NCBI RefSeq assembly: GCF_000253255.1
Contig: NC_015583.1
Span: 930,001-994,000, forward strand
Source: Novosphingobium sp. PP1Y
Lineage (GTDB): Bacteria > Pseudomonadota > Alphaproteobacteria > Sphingomonadales > Sphingomonadaceae
Length of the DNA stretch: 64,000 nucleotides
Direction of reading: 5' to 3'
Shown here: in pieces, positions 53,557 to 62,730 of the stretch
Layout: each line of letters opens with the position of its first letter
Numbering within the stretch: the stretch's first letter is position 1
Notes under the pieces: generated by a model
Database searches by the model: none
Told to the model about the DNA's origin: nothing
Seen by the model: the letters and a program-made list of their open reading frames with translations, nothing else
Translations under genes and position numbers: made by a program

Positions 53557-53799
53557 CTAGAAGTCCCAGCCGAGGGCCAGATGGGCAAGGCGCGGCGTTC
53601 CCTTGCGGCCGGCTCCCAGTGCAGCCACTTCGATAGAGGGTCCCTCGCTGTCGGGCTTGTAGGCCCATTGGAGGTTGGGCAGGTCGCTAGCGGGCAGGGG
53701 CTGCGAAGCGCGCGTGATGGCAAAGGCGGCTTCGGTATTGCGGTAACGGGCGATCGTGTTCGGCGAAGCCGGGGAATTGTGAGCCTGCAGGTTGAACAT
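53557..53799 (-). CDS. Small ORF with porin-like C-terminus
   Basis: An 80-residue frame lying between the DUF2520 and acyltransferase genes. It begins MFNLQAHNSPASPN and ends RLAHLALGWDF, an alternating pattern with terminal Phe like the last strand of an outer-membrane barrel. It has no signal peptide and no clear ribosome site. It may be a real small gene or the surviving tail of a decayed outer-membrane protein gene. Confidence 0.4.
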   Translation of the reverse strand: MFNLQAHNSPASPNTIARYRNTEAAFAITRASQPLPASDLPNLQWAYKPDSEGPSIEVAALGAGRKGTPRLAHLALGWDF

Positions 53800-53819
53800 C
53801 GTATCAGGCAGGTCGGCTT

Positions 53820-55109
53820 TCACCCCGTATGGGCGGGGCTTGCCGGTTCTGGCGATGCCACGGCAGGAAGGGGCGTTGCAGCAGCCGGCTTGCGCGTCTT
53901 GAGCCGCCCTCCGCTCAGTATCCCGGCGAGGCCCGGCGCATACCGTTGCAGGAACCGTCCGATGGCGATGGTGCAGGCGAGAACCATGAGTGGCTGCAGC
54001 AGCAGGTACACCGGATATGCTGGCGCCCCTAGCTTTCCGAAGACCTGACCAAGGAGCGGGCCGGCCAGCCACATGAAAATCAGGTGGCCGCAGAAAATGA
54101 GGAAAGCGAAAGGCTCGATCTTCAAAAGCAGTGTGCGGGCGGGCGACTTCGAAAGGGCCCATGCCAGACGCCAGAAGAACAGCGACGCCGTGACGCGCAT
54201 CGCAAGGTCGAAGCTGGCGATCAAGATGCCAGTACGGGGCATGTCGGGCGCCGCTGCCAACCAGAGCTGAACCGGCAGGAGGACTGCGAAGGGGGCAATG
54301 GCCAGGCCGAGTGGCCACGTCGCCGCGCGTTCGGCGAGGCCGGCGCGTCTTGCGACAATCCCGAGGCCGAAAAATACGAGAATGGCCGGGCGCAGGATTA
54401 CGGGCGCGCCCAATCCGAACACCTGGCCTGCTGCAGCCAGCGCGATGACCAGTCCAAGCGACCGCCCGTTCATGCGCACTAGCAGCGGCGCCATGGCCAT
54501 GCACACGAACAGGTCGCGCAGGAACGGCATCTGCACATTGACGTCGGGATTTCGGGTGAGGATGAAGATTTCCTCGACAACCCAGCCCACCGAAGGCGGC
54601 GTCGGCGCGGGAAGGGTGAACAGCCAGGCCGTTCCGCAGACCAGAACAAGCGCAATCAGGTTCCATGCGATCATCGGCACAAGGATCGTGCGCGCCTTGC
54701 GTTCGATATGCGCCGTCCAGCTTCGCGTTCTGGACGAGCCGGCCACCAGCCAACCCGAAATCAGCCCGAGCAGGGGCACTGCACTGCGTCCGAAGGTTTC
54801 CATCAGGAACCAGCGCAGGTTCTCCTGCGCGGTTCCGCGAGCCAGCTCGAGATCATGACCGCCCAGCCCGGTCCAGGCATGAACGTAGATCACGCCGAGG
54901 ATGCAGATGACCCGGGCAATGGAAATTGCATCGTGGCTAAGGACAGCGTGCGAGCCGTACCTGTCGACAGGGCGCGTATCGTGCATTCGTGCGGACAATT
55001 CATCCAATCCCGGCTTTCCACTTGTCGCAAGAAAGCCAGTTGGCCGCGAATTGCTACTGAAATCTGGTGCGACGACCGGGAAATAGGGTGAGGTGCCCGT
55101 GCTTTTCAA
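53820..55109 (-). CDS. Acyltransferase family 3 membrane protein
   Basis: A membrane protein of up to 429 residues with about ten helices, of the acyltransferase-3 family that O-acetylates surface sugars. The start of the domain is ISIARVICILGVIYVHAWTG with the family His (YVHAW), followed by FGRSAVPLLGLISGWL. Homology begins around residue 60; the ATG at 54986 (MHDTRPVD) is a likelier start than the first one. Possibly linked to the polysaccharide genes at the right edge. Confidence 0.83.
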   Translation of the reverse strand: MKSTGTSPYFPVVAPDFSSNSRPTGFLATSGKPGLDELSARMHDTRPVDRYGSHAVLSHDAISIARVICILGVIYVHAWTGLGGHDLELARGTAQENLRWFLMETFGRSAVPLLGLISGWLVAGSSRTRSWTAHIERKARTILVPMIAWNLIALVLVCGTAWLFTLPAPTPPSVGWVVEEIFILTRNPDVNVQMPFLRDLFVCMAMAPLLVRMNGRSLGLVIALAAAGQVFGLGAPVILRPAILVFFGLGIVARRAGLAERAATWPLGLAIAPFAVLLPVQLWLAAAPDMPRTGILIASFDLAMRVTASLFFWRLAWALSKSPARTLLLKIEPFAFLIFCGHLIFMWLAGPLLGQVFGKLGAPAYPVYLLLQPLMVLACTIAIGRFLQRYAPGLAGILSGGRLKTRKPAAATPLPAVASPEPASPAHTG

Positions 55110-55159
55110 CTTGAGCTTCGACTTGCATATCCATGAAAATAGCGGGTGACGACTTGGAT

Positions 55160-55987
55160 TCAGTACTTCACGTTTCGCGTGAAGCCGCCGTCGACGGTGA
55201 GGTTCACACCGGTAATCCAGGAAGCGCGAGCCGAGGCGAGGAACAGGACGGCATCGGCGATTTCGTCGGGGCGGCCGAATCGGCCGGCCGGGTGTTTCGT
55301 GCGGTTCGCCTCGTAATATTCGGGCATTTCCTTTTCGAGGAAACCCCAGCTGCCATCTGGGATGTAGACCGGTCCGGGGCAGACGCAGTTACAGCGAATG
55401 CCGTCTTTCATGTAGTCGATCGAAAGCTGGTGCGTGTAGTTGATCAGCGCCGCTTTCATCGCGCCATAACTCAAGCCGGATTCCCCGAACGCGTGGTTCT
55501 CTATAGCCGTGATCGTCGACATCTGCACGAAGGCGCCGCCGCCGGCGGCTTTCATGTGCGGCAGCGCCGTATCGAACATTGCAACGGCCGACATCAGGTC
55601 TACGTTGTAATTGATATCCCAACCCTTTCGGCTGCGCGGTATGCCGCCCAGCGCGCTGGCGTTCGAGACGACGATGTCGATCCCGCCCATGTCCGCGGCG
55701 GCCTTTTCCACCCATTGGGTGACCTGGTCGTAGTAACCGCAGTCCACCACTGATCCATAGACCTCGCCGCGCGAGGACAAGGCGGCCGCGGCATCTTCCA
55801 CGCCGTCACCGTGGAGCGGGTTGGCAAACACGCTTTCATCGCTGGGATTATTCTCCACCGAACGCGCACGCCGTCCGCAGAATGAGACTATCGCGCCCTC
55901 GTCGAGGAACTGCTCGACAATCTTGCGCCCGATGCCGCGGGTGGCCGCGCTGACGATTACCTTCTTGCCCTTGAGCTCGAGGTCCAT
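55160..55987 (-). CDS. SDR oxidoreductase of the Rieske operon
   Basis: A 275-residue short-chain dehydrogenase. The cofactor loop is SAATRGIGRKI (residues 13-23), VSNASALGG replaces the usual NNAG, and catalytic Ser (QMSTITAI) and YGAMK (Tyr-x3-Lys) are intact. C-terminal VDGGFTRNVKY. It lies 33 bases downstream of the VOC gene and probably oxidises or reduces the product of the Rieske/VOC steps, such as a dihydrodiol or hydroxy acid. Confidence 0.86.
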   Translation of the reverse strand: MDLELKGKKVIVSAATRGIGRKIVEQFLDEGAIVSFCGRRARSVENNPSDESVFANPLHGDGVEDAAAALSSRGEVYGSVVDCGYYDQVTQWVEKAAADMGGIDIVVSNASALGGIPRSRKGWDINYNVDLMSAVAMFDTALPHMKAAGGGAFVQMSTITAIENHAFGESGLSYGAMKAALINYTHQLSIDYMKDGIRCNCVCPGPVYIPDGSWGFLEKEMPEYYEANRTKHPAGRFGRPDEIADAVLFLASARASWITGVNLTVDGGFTRNVKY

Positions 55988-56020
55988 TCTTCTCTCCCGA
56001 TTTGCTGCTATCGCGCCGGC

Positions 56021-56515
56021 TCAGATCGGCTCGACGTTGTCGTTTTCATGTATTTCCATGATTTCGAAAATGTTGCCGAAGTAGTCGCGCCCGTAAGTGG
56101 CTGCGTATCCGACCTTCTTCCCGTTCTCGTCGAGCGAGATCGTTGAGAGATCCGGCGGCGTGTGAAAGGTCAGCCCCGCCTCGACCATTTTTTCGTAGAC
56201 CGCCTGGATGTCGTCCACCTGCAACCCGATGTGGGTGTAGCCGTTTAGGTTGACGGGGCGGTTCGCATCGACTGGCGGTGACTTGGGGTGGAGATATTCG
56301 AAGACTTCAATGTTGATGTTTTTCAGGCGTGCCATGAACGACTTTGCCGAGGAGCGGTCCAGTCCCACGATGGCGTCGATCCATGCATTGCCCGGTTCCC
56401 ACTCGGCCGTGGTGATCTCTTTCGCGCCCAGCAGGTCGATGTAGAATTTGCGGGCAAGGTCTATGTCGGGGACCGAAAGTGAGACGTGATGGACGGCTTG
56501 GAGATGCTCTTTCAT
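56021..56515 (-). CDS. VOC-family protein of the Rieske operon
   Basis: A 164-residue protein with two glyoxalase/extradiol-type modules (VHHVSLSVPDIDLARKFYID and YTHIGLQVDDIQAVYEKMV). The first His of each module and the late Glu (GNIFEIMEIHEN) match metal ligands of the fold. Its start overlaps the stop of the Rieske gene (ATGA). It may be an extradiol-type dioxygenase, an epimerase or a lactoylglutathione lyase relative; not resolved. Confidence 0.83.
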   Translation of the reverse strand: MKEHLQAVHHVSLSVPDIDLARKFYIDLLGAKEITTAEWEPGNAWIDAIVGLDRSSAKSFMARLKNINIEVFEYLHPKSPPVDANRPVNLNGYTHIGLQVDDIQAVYEKMVEAGLTFHTPPDLSTISLDENGKKVGYAATYGRDYFGNIFEIMEIHENDNVEPI

Positions 56516-57885
56516 TTCCGGCCCTCCAGGTACTTGTCGAGCGTATCGTGAAGATGGCGAATGCGCGATTCCTGATAGATCGACAGGGTCTCGGCGCCCT
56601 TGCCGCTGGCGTACATGCCTTCGCGCTGCCAGCGCATGATGTCGGTATCCTGATCGAGAACGCTCGCCAGAAATGCGTCCATGGTCTCGACGGCAGTGAA
56701 GCTCTCTTCCTCGCCGATTACTTCGACTTCGGCGACTTCATAGTTTCCGTCGCGCGGTTTGGGATGCAGGACATACTGGTCGAAGGTGGAACGGTCGCGG
56801 TCGTAGCCGTCCGGTCTGAACTGCTGGACCAGGCACAGGCCCGGTGCCGGATAGATGAGAATGTTCGGGAAGATGTGATACTTCAGCGAGTCGATCATCT
56901 CCGGAACGGAATGGTGCGAGTAGTCGAGGCCGTACTTGTCCAGCATCTGCTCGCGAAGTTGCTGCGCCATAACCCAGCGGGCGGTCTTGCCTTCGGGCAC
57001 TTGCGCACGATCACCCACCATCTTGCCGTCGCCGACCAGCATCGTATCGAGCAGTTCCTGCTGGCTCATCTGCTGCTTGGAGGTAGGGCTGGGGGATGCC
57101 ATCGCGCACAAATCGCGGCTTACGTGGTCGGAGAAGATGTCGTGCTGCATGTTGTGGTCGCCCACCACGTTCGTCATCTCCGGGTGAACGTAAGGTGTGT
57201 GGTAGGCCTCCATGAAGGCCTCCATTGACAACTTCCAGTTGCCTGGCAGGTGCTTGCGCACATGGGTTGCCACATACCAGCCGGTGAGATCCCAGTTCCT
57301 GAAGTGCTCCGGCAGGACCTCGAGGTAGTCGACCAGTGCCGTGGCTTCGGGATCGAAGTTGATGAAGACCATCCCGTTCCAGCTCGCAACCTGGACCTCG
57401 ACGAGACCTGCTCGCTCGCGCTCGACCTGGGGAAATTCGAATTCGCAGGGAATGGCTTTCAGTGAGCCGTCGAGGTTCCACTGCCAGTTGTGAAACGGGC
57501 AGGTGATATTGGCAGACCAGCCGCAGGAGCCGGACGCCTTGAGCTTGGTCCCGCGGTGGAGACAGGAATTGTAATAGGCCTTCAACCCGCTTTCACTGCG
57601 AACGATGAGGACCGACATGCGACCGATGTCGTAGACGAAATATTCGCCGACTTCCGCGACATGCTCTTCGCGGCAGGCAAATTGCCAGACGCGCTTCCAC
57701 ATGCGCTCCATCTCGAGGTCGAAGAAGTCGGGATCGGTGTAACGCGCGAATGGTATGTCGCGCAGGTTCTGCTTCGGATTCGACTGTTTTGCGAGAACCT
57801 CGGGCAATTCTCCGTCACGCTTTGCTACGTCGGCCCAAGTATTGCCCGGATAGCGATCGCGCATGATTTTCTGGATATCGTTCAT
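56512..57885 (-). CDS. Rieske non-heme iron oxygenase, large subunit
   Basis: A 457-residue ring-hydroxylating oxygenase alpha subunit. The [2Fe-2S] ligands are Cys108, His110, Cys129 and His132 (SCLHRGTKLKASG, ITCPFHNW). The mononuclear iron site is in MEAFMEAYHTPYVHPEM, with His229 and His234. It would insert oxygen into an aromatic or alicyclic ring. No small subunit, ferredoxin or reductase lies in the window, as is common in sphingomonads, where electron partners are encoded elsewhere. A TetR gene lies upstream, same strand. Confidence 0.92.
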   Translation of the reverse strand: MNDIQKIMRDRYPGNTWADVAKRDGELPEVLAKQSNPKQNLRDIPFARYTDPDFFDLEMERMWKRVWQFACREEHVAEVGEYFVYDIGRMSVLIVRSESGLKAYYNSCLHRGTKLKASGSCGWSANITCPFHNWQWNLDGSLKAIPCEFEFPQVERERAGLVEVQVASWNGMVFINFDPEATALVDYLEVLPEHFRNWDLTGWYVATHVRKHLPGNWKLSMEAFMEAYHTPYVHPEMTNVVGDHNMQHDIFSDHVSRDLCAMASPSPTSKQQMSQQELLDTMLVGDGKMVGDRAQVPEGKTARWVMAQQLREQMLDKYGLDYSHHSVPEMIDSLKYHIFPNILIYPAPGLCLVQQFRPDGYDRDRSTFDQYVLHPKPRDGNYEVAEVEVIGEEESFTAVETMDAFLASVLDQDTDIMRWQREGMYASGKGAETLSIYQESRIRHLHDTLDKYLEGRK

Positions 57886-57928
57886 GAGCCTTGTCCTCTC
57901 CCAAGAGTAAAGCTACAAAAATGAATAT

Positions 57929-57940
57929 GAACTCATGTTC
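57929..57940. promoter_or_regulatory. Short palindrome upstream of the Rieske gene
   Basis: GAAC-TCAT-GTTC, a perfect four-base dyad with a four-base centre, 44 bases before the Rieske start codon in an AT-rich patch (57915-57945). It could be an operator for the adjacent TetR protein, though TetR sites are usually longer. The remaining gap up to 58164 holds nothing I can support. Confidence 0.3.
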
Positions 57941-58164
57941 TGTTTAAGCGGAGAATGAGGGTAGAGGCGGCTTGGGTCAACAAGGCAAAAGGATAGGGTG
58001 GGGCCGGAAAGCCAGTACGGTCGAGTCGATCTGCTCACTCTACCGTCAGAACTGCGCCCCGAGCTCGATCCAGCGCGTGTGCCCTCTTGAATGGAATTTC
58101 GGGCGAAGCGGGAATTTTGCCTGCGCTGCAGCGGCAGCAAGTCAGGAAGCGAGGTGCGCCGTTA

Positions 58165-58872
58165 TTACTCTATGCCCAGATACCGCAGCGACATCTTGAA
58201 CGCCTCTTCAGCAAAGGCCGTATCGGTTACTTTCAGACCCTCGCCCAGTTCGCCACCTGCCGGCAAGACCGACCAGACCACGGCGCCTCGGATGATCGAA
58301 TGGAGGTAAAGTACCTGTCTGCGCAATTCCGCGGCATCGCGCTCGGGCATTTTCTCGACGAGACGGTCGGCAATCAGGCTCGCGACGATTTCGTTGGCGC
58401 CGCTCTGGTCCTTGTGCACGTTCGGGTCTTCCAGCCGTCTGCGCTCGATCAGGCGCAGCAGTCCGGAATCGACGGTGAAGGCACTGAAGACGATGTCGAG
58501 GTGCAATCCGATCAGCTCTCTTGGGCTTGCGGCAAGCGCTTCGGCAGAGGTGCAAAGTTCGCTGATCTCACGCATCCGGCAAGTTCGGTATCCCGATACT
58601 ATCGCGGTCAGCAAGGCCTCCTTGTCGGCGAAATGCTGGTAGACGGTTCCGACCGGGACGCGCGCATGCTTGGCAATATCGGATACGCGCGTGGCATCGA
58701 ATCCGGAGTCCGAGAACAGTGTCACGGCCGAGGTCACGATGCGGCTGAGCGAATCCCGGCTGCGCTGCTGCTGGGGCTTGGTGAAAATCTCGCTGCTTTC
58801 CATCCAGCGGACGGGGTCCTGCTCAAAGGCGATGAACCCAAACGGGGTGTCGGATACGCGGTGCAAGGTCAC
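58165..58872 (-). CDS. TetR-family regulator near the Rieske operon
   Basis: A TetR-type protein of 212-235 residues. The DNA-binding domain is SRIVTSAVTLFSDSGFDATR with VSDIAKHARVPVGTVYQHFA (about residues 42-80), followed by a helical ligand domain. The ATG at 58804 (MESSEIFT) may be the true start, since the first 23 residues look non-conserved. Located between the Rieske operon and the divergent lactonase pair, it could control both. Confidence 0.86.
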   Translation of the reverse strand: MTLHRVSDTPFGFIAFEQDPVRWMESSEIFTKPQQQRSRDSLSRIVTSAVTLFSDSGFDATRVSDIAKHARVPVGTVYQHFADKEALLTAIVSGYRTCRMREISELCTSAEALAASPRELIGLHLDIVFSAFTVDSGLLRLIERRRLEDPNVHKDQSGANEIVASLIADRLVEKMPERDAAELRRQVLYLHSIIRGAVVWSVLPAGGELGEGLKVTDTAFAEEAFKMSLRYLGIE

Positions 58873-58993
58873 GCATGGGACCTAGCCGGGCAAAGCCGCC
58901 TTGACCAGCGTCGAGGGAAAAGGCGGCGACCTGACACATTCGCGAAGTGCAAGCGGCTTGCGGGTCAGGGATAAGGTCATTCGGGAGAGAGAC

Positions 58994-59875
58994 ATGCAGA
59001 CAATACAAGTCACCGATTTCGAAGTGATCGCGCAGGGCTTCGAATTCGTCGAAGGCCCCCGGGTGTCGCCGGAGGGGGACATCTGGTTTGCAGACCTGAC
59101 CGGCAAGGGCGTCTATCGCAGGCGAAGGGGTTCTGACGTCGAAGAGATGCTGCCGGGCAGGCAGTGGGTTGGCGGGATACTGTTCGACGAATCCGGCCTC
59201 GTTTTGTGCAGCGGGCGGGGCGGTATCGTGGCCCTCGAGGCGGAGACTGGCCGAACGCGTTCGCTCGTCTCCAGTATCGAGGGGCAGCCCGTCATCGCCG
59301 TCAACGACATGGAGGGTGACGGCAGGGGCGGCTTCTATGCCGGAACCATAGATTTCGTCTCTGCCCTGGAAAAAGGGGAGGCACCCTCGCCGGGCCAGTT
59401 CTTTCACATGGCGGCAAGCGGCGAGATCACGGTTCTGCGACGCGACGTCTACGCTTCGAACGGGATTGCTGCGAGTCCATGCGGGAAGTGGCTCTACCAT
59501 TCAGAAACCATGCGCGGAATCTGGCGCTATCCCCTCGCGGCTAACGGCGTGCCGGGCGATGGCGAACTGTTCATCGAAATCGAGGACAGCGACGGTCTTG
59601 TCGTCGATGCTGAAGGCAATCTCTGGGTAGCTTGCTGGAGCACGGGACGATTGCTGCATTATTCGCCCGAGCGTATCTGCCTCAAGGCGCTGAGTTTCCC
59701 CTATCCTCACATCGTCAGCATCGATTTTGGCGCAAGCGATCCGTCGCGCCTCGTCATTTCGACCGGGGGCAATGCGAATGTTCCCCAGGCAGGGGCCGTT
59801 CTGGAATTGAAAGTCGATGTGCCGGGGCTTCCAGGTCCCCTGACCCGGCTCAAGGGTCTGGAGGCTGGGCTGTGA
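58994..59875 (+). CDS. SMP-30/gluconolactonase-like beta-propeller
   Basis: A 293-residue six-bladed propeller hydrolase of the SMP-30/gluconolactonase/LRE family. The metal-binding Glu is in EFVEGPRVSPEGDIWFAD, the Asn in VNDMEGDGRGGFYAGT and YASNGIA, and the Asp in EDSDGLVVDAEGNLWVA. It opens lactones using a divalent metal. The ATG at 58994 is chosen because GGGAGAGA is just upstream and homology starts there. Its stop overlaps the next gene (GTGA). Confidence 0.87.
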   Translation: MQTIQVTDFEVIAQGFEFVEGPRVSPEGDIWFADLTGKGVYRRRRGSDVEEMLPGRQWVGGILFDESGLVLCSGRGGIVALEAETGRTRSLVSSIEGQPVIAVNDMEGDGRGGFYAGTIDFVSALEKGEAPSPGQFFHMAASGEITVLRRDVYASNGIAASPCGKWLYHSETMRGIWRYPLAANGVPGDGELFIEIEDSDGLVVDAEGNLWVACWSTGRLLHYSPERICLKALSFPYPHIVSIDFGASDPSRLVISTGGNANVPQAGAVLELKVDVPGLPGPLTRLKGLEAGL

Positions 59876-60663
59876 TCGAGGTCGAAAAGCGCGAAGATGG
59901 CATTGCCATCGTCAGTCTGGATCGTCCGCAGGCAGCCAATGCGCTGACCTTGCCAATGGTCGCGCGCCTGCGTTCCTCCCTTGCGGAATTGAATGACGAT
60001 CGAGATGTACGCGTCGTCATCCTTGCGGCGCGGGGCAAGGCGTTCTGCGCGGGCCTCGATCTCAAGGAAGTGCTGCTGGGCGATGACGCGCCCCAGGGGC
60101 CGATCGAGAACATGGACCTTCAGGAGAAGTTCGCAGATCTGATGAGGGATGTCGCTGGTGCCCGTTTCCCGGTGGTCGCGGCGATCAACGGCGCGGCGGT
60201 GGGGGCCGGTATGGGGCTTGCTCTGGCGGCGGACGTGCGGGTCGCCGGTCCGGGTGCGAGGTTTCTTGTCGGCGCAGTGAAGGTGGCGCTCAGTGGCGGG
60301 GAATGCGGCATCAGTTACCACCTGCCGCGCCTGATCGGAGGAGGGCGCGCCTACGAACTGATGCTGACCGGCCGTGCGGTGGATGCCGCCGAAGCCCATG
60401 CCATAGGTCTGGCCACGAGGCTGGCGGGCGAAGTGGAGTTGATGGAAGCTGCTCTGCATGTCGCGGGTCAGATTGCGGCAAACAGTCCCTATGCCATCAA
60501 GCACACCAAGCAGGTCATGCGTGCCAACATCGATGCGCCCGGCCTTGATGCGGCACTGGAACTGGAGAACCACGTCCAGTGCCTTGCTCTCGGGACCGAG
60601 GACTTCAGGGAAGCGTGCCAGGCCTTCGCCGAGAAACGCGAGCCCAGGTTCAGAGGGCGCTAG
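59872..60663 (+). CDS. Enoyl-CoA hydratase/isomerase family protein
   Basis: A 263-residue crotonase-fold protein. The first oxyanion loop is GKAFCAGLDLKEV and the second VVAAINGAAVGAGMGLALAAD. At the position of the second catalytic Glu the sequence has SGGECGISYHLPRLIGGG, with a Glu present. It may hydrate, isomerise or cleave an acyl-CoA. GTG start at 59872 inside the lactonase stop. The two likely serve the same catabolic route as the Rieske operon, but the substrate is unknown. Confidence 0.87.
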   Translation: MIEVEKREDGIAIVSLDRPQAANALTLPMVARLRSSLAELNDDRDVRVVILAARGKAFCAGLDLKEVLLGDDAPQGPIENMDLQEKFADLMRDVAGARFPVVAAINGAAVGAGMGLALAADVRVAGPGARFLVGAVKVALSGGECGISYHLPRLIGGGRAYELMLTGRAVDAAEAHAIGLATRLAGEVELMEAALHVAGQIAANSPYAIKHTKQVMRANIDAPGLDAALELENHVQCLALGTEDFREACQAFAEKREPRFRGR

Positions 60664-60770
60664 GGCGCGTAGGTCAGCCGACGGTTTCGAACCCGCCGGA
60701 CTGGTAATGACCTGTCTGGCGAGAGGTTGCAGGATTGCGCAGACGCGCGCCCCTGCTAAGGCGTGTCGCC

Positions 60771-61667
60771 ATGCCAAGGCGTAAGGATATCTGGACTTGC
60801 GGGATCGCAATGCAGCCGGTGCAGGCGGTACTGGAATCCGGCATCGATCCTGCGAAAGTGCGCTGGCTCGATGCCGAGCCTGCCTTCACTTTCCTTGCCG
60901 ATCCTTTCGGTTATCGCTCCGGCGACAATTTGCACATTTTCGCCGAGCAGTACGACTATCGCACCCGGCATGGGGTTATCGAAAGGCTCACCCTTGATGG
61001 GCGCTTCGAACTCGTCGAACGCAAGCTCGTTCTGAGTGAGTCGTGGCATTTGTCCTATCCTTTCGTGTTCGACGGGGAAGGAGCGACCTGGATGCTGCCG
61101 GAAGCGCACCGCTCGGGCCGCCTGACGCTCTACCGTGCCCACGGCGAACTCGAGGATTGGCGCGCGGAATGCGAAATCGCGCTGGATTGTGTCCCGGTCG
61201 ACGCCTCGATCCTGCACTATCAGGATCGCTGGTGGCTGTTTTATTCGTCAGCAGCTGGCAAGGCCAACAAGCTTGGCTCGCTCCATGTCGCTTGGGCTGA
61301 AAGACTTTGCGGGCCCTGGACGCCGCATCCCGGCAACCCCGTCAGATGGGACAGGGCCTCCTCAAGGCCCGGCGGAACTCCGGTGCTGCTTGGCGAGGGG
61401 ATCATGCTGCCGGTGCAGGACTGCCTTCGCACATACGGCGCGGCGATCCGTCCCTTGTGGATCGACCGGCTCGATGAGAGTGGCTTTCAGGCCGAGGCAG
61501 GCGCAGCGCTGGGGGTGCCCGCCGGTTCGCCTCACCCATGCGAGGGTATGCACACGCTGACAGCGTCTGGTGACGTTACCCTTTTCGACGTGAAGACGAT
61601 CGATCGCTCGCTTGCCGGGCTGGCGCTCGACTTGCGCCGCCTTATGGGTGGATACGCTGCCAGATAG
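60771..61667 (+). CDS. GINT1-like five-bladed propeller protein
   Basis: A 298-residue protein resembling the N-terminal domain of plant glucosamine inositolphosphorylceramide transferase 1 (GINT1), a five-bladed propeller also seen in bacterial polysaccharide clusters. Features are FLADPFGYRSGDNLHIFAEQ, HLSYPFVFDGEGATWMLPEA, and the repeated WxxxPxNP-like turn (GPWTPHPGNPV). The ATG at 60771 is preferred to an upstream TTG at 60735. Likely part of surface polysaccharide or glycolipid building. It converges on the glycosyltransferase gene, overlapping by 26 bases. Confidence 0.72.
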   Translation: MPRRKDIWTCGIAMQPVQAVLESGIDPAKVRWLDAEPAFTFLADPFGYRSGDNLHIFAEQYDYRTRHGVIERLTLDGRFELVERKLVLSESWHLSYPFVFDGEGATWMLPEAHRSGRLTLYRAHGELEDWRAECEIALDCVPVDASILHYQDRWWLFYSSAAGKANKLGSLHVAWAERLCGPWTPHPGNPVRWDRASSRPGGTPVLLGEGIMLPVQDCLRTYGAAIRPLWIDRLDESGFQAEAGAALGVPAGSPHPCEGMHTLTASGDVTLFDVKTIDRSLAGLALDLRRLMGGYAAR

Positions 61668-62730
61668 TGCGTCCCCTGGCCTCAAAGCGTTCCTTTGAAA
61701 AGCGGTCGAACATGTCCGCGCGGGCCGTCTTGCCCATCGCTGCAAGAGCGCCGGGATCGGACAGGGCTTCGTGAAGGGCTGAGGCAAGCGCGTCGACATC
61801 GCCGGGCGGGGCCAGCCAGCCATTGCGCGCAGGAGCGATGGAGAATGGCAGCTCTCCCACACTCGATGCGATAGTCGGCAGAGCTGCCGTCAGCGCTTCG
61901 TGCGCAGCAATGCAGAAGCCCTCCGAACGCGAAGGCTGCAGGTAGAGGTGCAGGCCGGCGAGGAAACCGCGCGGGTCGCTGGTGTAGCCAGCAAGCGTGA
62001 AGTTGGTCACTCCGGCTTGCGATGCCCGGGCCATGAGGGCCGCGGTCTGCTCGCCGTCACCGGCGATGGCGATTTCCACCGGCACAGGTGGTTTGAAGCC
62101 CTGCATGCGCAGGCGCGCCAAGGCATCGATCAGCACGTCATAGCCCTTCACCGGGTGGAGTCTGCCAAGGCTCCCCAGGCGTAGCGGTTCTCCCGGAGAC
62201 CATGCCCTGGCCTCGGGCATGGCGGGATCGGCGAAGTAGATCGGCCAGGTTTCGAGGCGTCCGATTGGAACTTTCAGGCGCTCTGCGGTGAGTTCTGCAA
62301 CCGACTGCGAGTCCGCCACCCATAGCCGGGCGCGGCCCTGCAACTGTCGCATGAGCCGCCGGTTCCATGGCTTGAGAAACGCGGCATGCTGCCATGAAAC
62401 CACCGGCAGGCCGAGCATGGGGCCGACAATCAGCCCGAGGATCGTCGCGCGGCTGAGTGAAGTCCACAGGTGGGTCGCTCCCCAGCCGCGCACTTCCTTC
62501 ATGAGCCATCGGGCGGCGGCGAAGTGGTCGGTTTCACCACCATCGCGCACCGATGGTTCTAGGCCGGCGGTGATCATGGGCGGCAGGGCGCGGCCGTCGC
62601 GACGGGTGAGGGCGAAGACGCGAACGTCGGCACCTGCGTCGCGCAGGACTTGTGTTACCGCGGGAACCGGAAGAGCCGCGCCGCCGCCCTCGACGGAGTT
62701 GATGACATAGGCGATGCGCGGACGCGTCAT
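61642..62730 (-). CDS. GT4-family glycosyltransferase
   Basis: A 362-residue GT-B enzyme. The N-terminal domain starts AYVINSVEGGGAALPV (Gly-rich acceptor loop). The C-terminal donor domain has LGSLGRLHPVKGYDVLIDAL, IAGDGEQTAAL and the E-x7-E-like PSRSEGFCIAAHEALTAALP motif of GT4 retaining transferases. It probably adds a sugar during polysaccharide repeat-unit assembly. Start overlaps the flippase stop (ATGA). Confidence 0.9.
   Translation of the reverse strand: MTRPRIAYVINSVEGGGAALPVPAVTQVLRDAGADVRVFALTRRDGRALPPMITAGLEPSVRDGGETDHFAAARWLMKEVRGWGATHLWTSLSRATILGLIVGPMLGLPVVSWQHAAFLKPWNRRLMRQLQGRARLWVADSQSVAELTAERLKVPIGRLETWPIYFADPAMPEARAWSPGEPLRLGSLGRLHPVKGYDVLIDALARLRMQGFKPPVPVEIAIAGDGEQTAALMARASQAGVTNFTLAGYTSDPRGFLAGLHLYLQPSRSEGFCIAAHEALTAALPTIASSVGELPFSIAPARNGWLAPPGDVDALASALHEALSDPGALAAMGKTARADMFDRFSKERFEARGRTIWQRIHP

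Noticed and set aside
57913..58140. A 75-residue minus-strand ORF between the Rieske and TetR genes
   Set aside because: Ser/Arg-rich, no motif, and it spans the likely promoter region of the Rieske operon.
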